A stretch of DNA of 9,600 nucleotides from Tannerella sp. (GTDB taxonomy: Bacteria > Bacteroidota > Bacteroidia > Bacteroidales > Tannerellaceae). The DNA is taken from contig JAIRYY010000290.1 in assembly GCA_031267485.1 (NCBI GenBank), positions 1-9,600 of the forward strand. The letters run 5' to 3'. The notes beneath the pieces were generated by a model. The model was given only the letters and a program-made list of their open reading frames with translations. It ran no database searches and was not told where the DNA came from. Position numbers and translations under genes: made by a program. Position 1 is the stretch's first letter. Each line of letters opens with the position of its first letter. Below, one piece after another: positions 5,906 to 9,600 of the stretch.

Positions 5906-8269
5906 TTACCATTCCAGCGTGGTCACCCGCACCTTTGCCTGCACGGTTCGTCCGGCGAGCGGGTAGTTCAGGTTTGTCAGTTCGTGTGTGTCGAACAGGT
6001 TGTGACATTCGAGCGAGAAGAGTACGCGGCGGTTCATGATGGCGTATTCCGCGCCGACGGTGTGGATGCACGACGAGGGGATGACATAGTTCTGGTTGAC
6101 CGTCAGGCTGTAGCCGTAGTCGTATTTGCCGGTGTATCCGCCTTCGTAGTAGAATCGGCCGTACTGTCCGCGGCGGCGTCCACCGAACGGATTGTTCATG
6201 CGGTAGTCGGCCGACCAGTTGACGAAGAAAATCGGGATGTGCGGGATTTGCATGTCATAGGTGATGTTCGGCGTCTGTGTTCCGGCCACGTAGCGCATTT
6301 TGTCGATGGCTTTCTGGTATGTCGCGTTCAGCATGAGGAACCATTCGCGGCTGACGTCCCACTTCACCTCCGCATCCGCGCCCCACAGCAGGGCTTTGCC
6401 GAGGTTATAATAGCCCATGTAATAGTTGGACGGGCGAATCATCATCATGTCGCTTATCGACATCACGTAAGCGTTGGTCTCGAACTGCAGGCGGCGGAAA
6501 CTGTCGTAATAGCGATCGAACATCACGCCGGCGTTGCAGTTGTCCGCCTTTTCCGGCCGCAGTTTCGGATTGGGGATGATTTGTATGCGGTCGCCCAGCA
6601 GTTCCTCGCTTTTGGGCAGGCGGCAGTTATGTTCCATAGCCAGCTTCAGCAGCCACGAACGGGCGAAATCGTACTTCACCGCCAGGCTGTAGCCGAAGTT
6701 GTGCTGCCGGTGGCGCGTATCGTCGGGGGCGACGTTCGTGCCGTGACTCATGTCCACCGTTTTTCCGCCGAAGCGGTTGTAATAGTGGCGTCCGGTGAGC
6801 ATCGTGGTCAGGCGGTTGGCGAACCACCGGTTTTCAATATTAAGCGAGGAAATCATGGTCGTGATGCCGGTCGTGAAGCCGCTGTAATCCGTATGCAGGA
6901 AACGGTCGGCGAGCGTGTCGCGGGTCTCCGTGCGGACATGGCGGAAGTCGTTGTTTAGGTTGACATTCATTGACGGTAGCAGGCGGTATTTCAGGTTGAG
7001 CGTATAGCGGAAGTCGCGGAAAGGATCGTCCGAAAGGTTGGGCACCGAGCCGATTTCGCCGCGGTAGGTATTCGGAAAGCGGTTGCCGGAAAAGTCGTAT
7101 ATGTAAGACGACGTATCGTTCAAGTGATTGCTTCCGACGCCCGCAAATCCCAGGAACTTCATGTCGAGGCTGTCGGCGAGGAAGCCCCGCTTTTCGAGCT
7201 TCGGCGTCGTGGCGACAATCCATCCCGAACCTGTCGCATGGCGAATGTTGGTCTGGATGCCCTGTATCTGCCTGTCGCTTGCGTAGAAGACGTTTTCCAC
7301 TTCAAACTCGTCGAAGTACGCTTCCTTCCACTCGAACGTCACGGCGCCGTCCAGCTTGCGGAAGCGGTCGTGGTCGCGCCGGATGACAAGCCCGTCCACG
7401 TAGGGCGACTGCATCCGGTAGTTATTCAGGGCATGTTCGCCGCCGATCATGATGGCGGAATACATCTTCGTCTTCGGGAAATAGTGCTTGTAGAGCACGC
7501 TGCCTTCCTGCACGCCACAGGACTGGCGGCTGTACCAGGCGTCGTAGTAGCTGCCCCCGGCATCGATCGTCACCACGTTGATGGCGCTGCCCAGTCCGTC
7601 GCCGCCAAACTCCGGTGGCACGATGCCCTTGTATATCTCTATCCGGTCGATGAACTGCAGCGGGATGTCGTTGATGGAAAACGAGCCGTCGGGCGTGTTC
7701 AGGGCATGGCCGTCGATGTAGATCTGCACGCGTTTGCCCTCCAGTCCGCGCACGTTGATTTTCGTGTCGCTGCCCGCGCCGCCCGTCCGGCGAACTTTTA
7801 CGCCCGTCTGGTGATTGATGACTTCGGCGATGGACGTGCCGCGTCCGGCGAGCAGCTTCCCGTCGATCACCGACACGGGGACGCCCTGTTCGCGCGCCTG
7901 ACGGACGTCCTTCCGTTCGTAGCGGGCTTCGACGAGCACTTCGTTCATCATGGCCGCCTCTTCTTCCATGCAGACGTCGACGGACTTCATCCCCTGCCCG
8001 ACAAACGCCTTTCGCCGGACGGTCTTCATCCCGACGTATGAAAATTCAAGTTCGCAGCTGCCGGCCTTCAGGTTCGTCAGCGTAAACCGTCCGTCACTAC
8101 CGGTAACGGCGCCTGAAGCGGTATTCACGACGCGCACCGACACTTCCGCCAGCGGCAGGCCGCCTCCGCTGCAGTCAGTCACCGTGCCGGTCAGCGACTG
8201 GCCTGATGTCACGGCGGGGAACAGAAGCATCCCCATAAATAAGTACGCCGCGACTCTCTTTTTCATCAT
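5906..8269 (-). CDS. TonB-dependent outer-membrane receptor with carboxypeptidase-regulatory-like N-domain
   Basis: This is an outer-membrane active transporter powered by TonB. The start is set at ATG 8269 (MMKKRVAAYLFMGM), giving a clean signal peptide ending near residue 23 (AVTSG). The frame is open to ATG 8314, but that would place 15 extra residues over the promoters. Order: CarboxypepD_reg-like domain 26-101 (LTGTVTD, GSDGRFTLTNLKAG, FSYVGMKT), TonB-box-like NEVLVEA 109-115, plug about 125-235 (INVRGLEGKRVQIYIDG, IDRIEIYKG, LGSAINVVT), and a 22-strand-type barrel to about 787, ending in aromatic W. No SusD partner is adjacent, which argues against a Sus glycan system. The divergent PchR-like regulator suggests an iron chelate or siderophore ligand, but the ligand is not shown by the sequence. 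The 3' end abuts the intron remnant, with only a weak AGAAT/ATTCT hairpin as terminator. Confidence 0.92.
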   Translation of the reverse strand: MMKKRVAAYLFMGMLLFPAVTSGQSLTGTVTDCSGGGLPLAEVSVRVVNTASGAVTGSDGRFTLTNLKAGSCELEFSYVGMKTVRRKAFVGQGMKSVDVCMEEEAAMMNEVLVEARYERKDVRQAREQGVPVSVIDGKLLAGRGTSIAEVINHQTGVKVRRTGGAGSDTKINVRGLEGKRVQIYIDGHALNTPDGSFSINDIPLQFIDRIEIYKGIVPPEFGGDGLGSAINVVTIDAGGSYYDAWYSRQSCGVQEGSVLYKHYFPKTKMYSAIMIGGEHALNNYRMQSPYVDGLVIRRDHDRFRKLDGAVTFEWKEAYFDEFEVENVFYASDRQIQGIQTNIRHATGSGWIVATTPKLEKRGFLADSLDMKFLGFAGVGSNHLNDTSSYIYDFSGNRFPNTYRGEIGSVPNLSDDPFRDFRYTLNLKYRLLPSMNVNLNNDFRHVRTETRDTLADRFLHTDYSGFTTGITTMISSLNIENRWFANRLTTMLTGRHYYNRFGGKTVDMSHGTNVAPDDTRHRQHNFGYSLAVKYDFARSWLLKLAMEHNCRLPKSEELLGDRIQIIPNPKLRPEKADNCNAGVMFDRYYDSFRRLQFETNAYVMSISDMMMIRPSNYYMGYYNLGKALLWGADAEVKWDVSREWFLMLNATYQKAIDKMRYVAGTQTPNITYDMQIPHIPIFFVNWSADYRMNNPFGGRRRGQYGRFYYEGGYTGKYDYGYSLTVNQNYVIPSSCIHTVGAEYAIMNRRVLFSLECHNLFDTHELTNLNYPLAGRTVQAKVRVTTLEW

Positions 8270-8278
8270 AAATGGGGA

Positions 8279-8309
8279 TTGCACGCGTCTGAAGAATAGC
8301 CTATCTTTG
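8279..8309 (+). promoter_or_regulatory. promoter of the AraC-family regulator gene (TTG, 20 bp, TATCTTTG)
   Basis: TTG (8279-8281) and an exact TAnnTTTG element, TATCTTTG (8302-8309), are separated by 20 bp, fitting the Bacteroidota -33/-7 arrangement. Transcription would begin near 8315, giving a leader of about 85 nt before ATG 8402. The promoter overlaps the 5' end of the upstream-extended TonB receptor frame on the other strand. Confidence 0.65.
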
Positions 8310-8330
8310 CACATTCGTTTTTTTAGGGTG

Positions 8331-8338
8331 CAAAATTA
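8331..8338 (-). promoter_or_regulatory. -7 element (TAATTTTG) for the TonB receptor gene
   Basis: The minus strand reads TAATTTTG, matching TAnnTTTG. The start point would be near 8325, about 55 nt upstream of ATG 8269 but only about 10 nt before ATG 8314. This supports the later start. No good -33 element is seen, as expected for a promoter needing an activator. Confidence 0.5.
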
Positions 8339-8368
8339 CGCTCGATAACCGCCTCCGGGCTTACGCGA

Positions 8369-8397
8369 AAGGGAATCGAATTTTAATTTAAGGGATT
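8369..8397. promoter_or_regulatory. candidate AraC-type operator: direct repeat AAGGGAAT / AAGGGATT
   Basis: AAGGGAAT (8369-8376) and AAGGGATT (8390-8397) repeat 21 bp apart, two helical turns, the usual geometry for AraC-family half-sites. Relative to the predicted receptor start point they lie at about -44 to -72, a typical activator position. The right copy is also purine-rich just before ATG 8402 and may simply be the ribosome binding site. Confidence 0.3.
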
Positions 8398-8401
8398 TTT
8401 T

Positions 8402-9391
8402 ATGATAACAAGACTGGTAGATACGGATTTGAAGGAGATGACGATAGACGTGCCGATGCCCTCGCTGTCGGCCGGCCGGGTGCCGGAAAGCGGATTTTTC
8501 GTCACAAAAAACAGGTATGCGGAGGTGTCTTTCCGTGAAATACGCACGCCGGACTATTCCGTGATAGATTCCACGATGTGCAGCCGCGACGACCTGAAAA
8601 TGTACTCGTCGACGGAAGAGAACGACAGGCTCTGGTTCTGCGCCGCGCTGCAGGGCAGCATACTGTGCAACAATACGGTGAAAGGCGAGGAATACTGGCA
8701 TGGAGGGGAGGCGAACCTGCTGACCTACGGCCCGTCGACGGGCTACGCCTTCCTCGACGGCGGGAAACCGTTCCGCATGCTGGAGATCATGCTCCCGCCC
8801 GCATACCTGGAACGGATGGCAGCGCTCTATCCCGACGTGTTCGGAAAAATCTTCGAGCAGCACGTCAGCCGCCGCTTCCTGCGCGCATTTCCCGAACACG
8901 TCCGCTACTGCCCCCGGATGACGGCGGCCATGCGCGACCTGTGCAACTGCGGGATGCACGGCAACGCGGCGCGGATGTACCTGGATGCGAAACTGTTCGA
9001 GATTCTGTCGCTCTTCCTCTGCCGTCCCGGCGGCGGAGGCGAAGCCTGCCCGCGCCTCTCGGCAAAAGACAGCGAAATACTCCTCCACGCAAGGGAAATG
9101 ATCGAACGCCACTACCTCCGTCCGCTTTCGCTGCCGGATCTGGCGCACAAGGCCGGCACGAACGAATGTAAACTAAAAAAAGGCTTCCGGACGCTGTTCG
9201 GCACGACCGTCTTCGGCTACCTGCTCGACTATCGCATGGAAATGGCCTGCCGCTACCTGTCGGACACCGACCGGACGATTCAGGAAATAGCCGAATCCGT
9301 CGGTTACGAACATCATTCCCACTTCACAACCGCCTTCCGCCGCAAATACAGCCTCTCTCCTCAGGAATACCGCACGCGCATGAGGGGATGA
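8402..9391 (+). CDS. AraC-family transcriptional regulator, PchR-like
   Basis: This is a 329-aa DNA-binding regulator. Residues 1 to about 215 form a ligand-sensing region without a signal peptide or membrane segment. The C-terminal AraC domain (about 222-327) has both helix-turn-helices: LSLPDLAHKAGTNECKLKKG (about 242-261) and TIQEIAESVGYEHHSHFTTA (about 292-311), then FRRKYSLSPQEYR. NECKLKKGFRTLFGTTVFGYL is characteristic of the PchR/YbtA branch, whose members sense ferric siderophores and control uptake genes. The divergent TonB receptor is therefore its likely target; this is inference. ATG 8402 is preceded by AAGGGA, one of few Shine-Dalgarno-like sequences here. The stop is TGA. The gene is locally very GC-rich: I count 42 G+C in the 60 bases 8701-8760, against 25 in 601-660 of ruvC. 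Confidence 0.93.
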   Translation: MITRLVDTDLKEMTIDVPMPSLSAGRVPESGFFVTKNRYAEVSFREIRTPDYSVIDSTMCSRDDLKMYSSTEENDRLWFCAALQGSILCNNTVKGEEYWHGGEANLLTYGPSTGYAFLDGGKPFRMLEIMLPPAYLERMAALYPDVFGKIFEQHVSRRFLRAFPEHVRYCPRMTAAMRDLCNCGMHGNAARMYLDAKLFEILSLFLCRPGGGGEACPRLSAKDSEILLHAREMIERHYLRPLSLPDLAHKAGTNECKLKKGFRTLFGTTVFGYLLDYRMEMACRYLSDTDRTIQEIAESVGYEHHSHFTTAFRRKYSLSPQEYRTRMRG

Positions 9392-9488
9392 TTATCCCTC
9401 CATTCCGTCCGCATACTCCGCACGGGCAAAAATCAGGAGATGTAAACGGATCACCAGCAAAAGTATGTGTTTATTGGAATGAAAGTTT

Positions 9489-9496
9489 TAGCTTTG
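9489..9496 (+). promoter_or_regulatory. -7 element (TAGCTTTG) before the transposase-like start
   Basis: TAGCTTTG matches TAnnTTTG exactly and lies 15 nt upstream of ATG 9512. TTGG at 9474-9477 is too close for a -33 element; TGTG at 9466-9469 has the right spacing but is weak. Confidence 0.5.
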
Positions 9497-9511
9497 CAAT
9501 AAAAACATCCA

Positions 9512-9577
9512 ATGAAAAGAGATTTATCACTCGAATTGATCAAGCATGTACTCCCGTCCGGGACGGAATGTTGGTAG
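9512..9577 (+). pseudogene. short frame resembling the N-terminus of an ISAon1-type transposase, broken early
   Basis: ATG 9512 opens a frame reading MKRDLSLELIKHVLPSGT, then ECW and TAG at 9575-9577. The first 17-18 residues resemble the start of the ISAon1-family transposase N-terminal protein common in Bacteroidota, whose homologs continue with an aromatic/acidic stretch instead. The break follows a small GC palindrome (CCGTC-CGG-GACGG, 9554-9566). The next frame over (GMLVENAGSLSN) stays open to the window edge but does not restore the family pattern as I remember it. It may be an IS fragment, a frameshifted IS or a short unrelated peptide. The 120 bases between the AraC stop and this ATG hold only the promoter. 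Confidence 0.42.
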
Positions 9578-9600
9578 AAAATGCCGGAAGCCTGTCAAAC

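Noticed and set aside
5892..5909. AGAAT-TATT-ATTCT hairpin as the TonB receptor terminator
   Set aside because: The stem is five bp, all but one A-T per arm, and overlaps the stop codon; too weak to call.
5984..8041. Long plus-strand frames (5984-6958, 7124-8041) opposite the TonB receptor
   Set aside because: They are antisense shadows; the Val/Ala/His-rich composition is the complement of barrel codons, with no domain pattern.
8336..9148. A 270-codon minus-strand frame opposite the AraC gene
   Set aside because: It is antisense to a gene with clear HTH motifs and has no protein-family features of its own.
9382..9400. GGGAT-GATT-ATCCC hairpin at the end of the AraC gene as a terminator
   Set aside because: The stem is short, overlaps the stop codon and is not followed by a T-run.
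1..9600. CRISPR arrays, tRNA or rRNA genes, toxin-antitoxin or defence genes
   Set aside because: I saw no regularly spaced repeats, no cloverleaf with a conserved T-loop and no matching protein motifs.

Overview
The window looks like Bacteroidota (Bacteroidales) chromosome. Promoter -7 elements have the TAnnTTTG form typical of that phylum. Shine-Dalgarno sequences are mostly absent. One gene closely resembles the Bacteroides-specific EF-G2, and another is a TonB-dependent receptor with an N-terminal carboxypeptidase-regulatory-like domain. All calls come from reading the sequence and remembered family features; no search was run.

Layout: (1) 1-332, minus strand, the start of a secreted right-handed beta-helix protein cut by the window edge. 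(2) 473-1033, plus strand, ruvC, divergent from the first gene across a short two-way promoter region. (3) 3313-1065, minus strand, a probable two-gene unit of an exported NPP-type phosphodiesterase followed 11 nt later by glutamate dehydrogenase gdhA. (4) 3529-5685, plus strand, a gene of the EF-G2 type. Its reading frame is intact over 718 codon positions except for one in-frame TGA at 5464-5466, where a conserved Gly is expected. A strong intrinsic terminator follows at 5711-5749. (5) 5750 to about 5895, the 5' end of a group II intron, starting directly after the terminator's T-tract and missing its 3' part. (6) 8269-5906, minus strand, a TonB-dependent receptor, and 8402-9391, plus strand, a PchR-like AraC-family regulator. 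The two are divergent and share a control region with facing promoters. (7) 9489-9577, a promoter and the first codons of what looks like an ISAon1-type transposase, which stops early.

How they work together: the receptor and AraC gene form a plausible regulator-transporter pair, by analogy with PchR/FptA a siderophore or other iron-chelate uptake system. That pair lies between two mobile-element remnants. RuvC (recombination), GDH (ammonia/glutamate metabolism) and EF-G2 (translation under carbon limitation in Bacteroides) are core or lineage-core functions with no evident functional link.

Most notable: the single TGA in the EF-G2 gene. It is a nonsense mutation, a sequence error or a readthrough site. 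gdhA and the AraC gene both end in TGA, so the code is standard here. Second is the 3'-truncated group II intron placed exactly at a terminator. I see no evidence of a wholly new multi-gene system.
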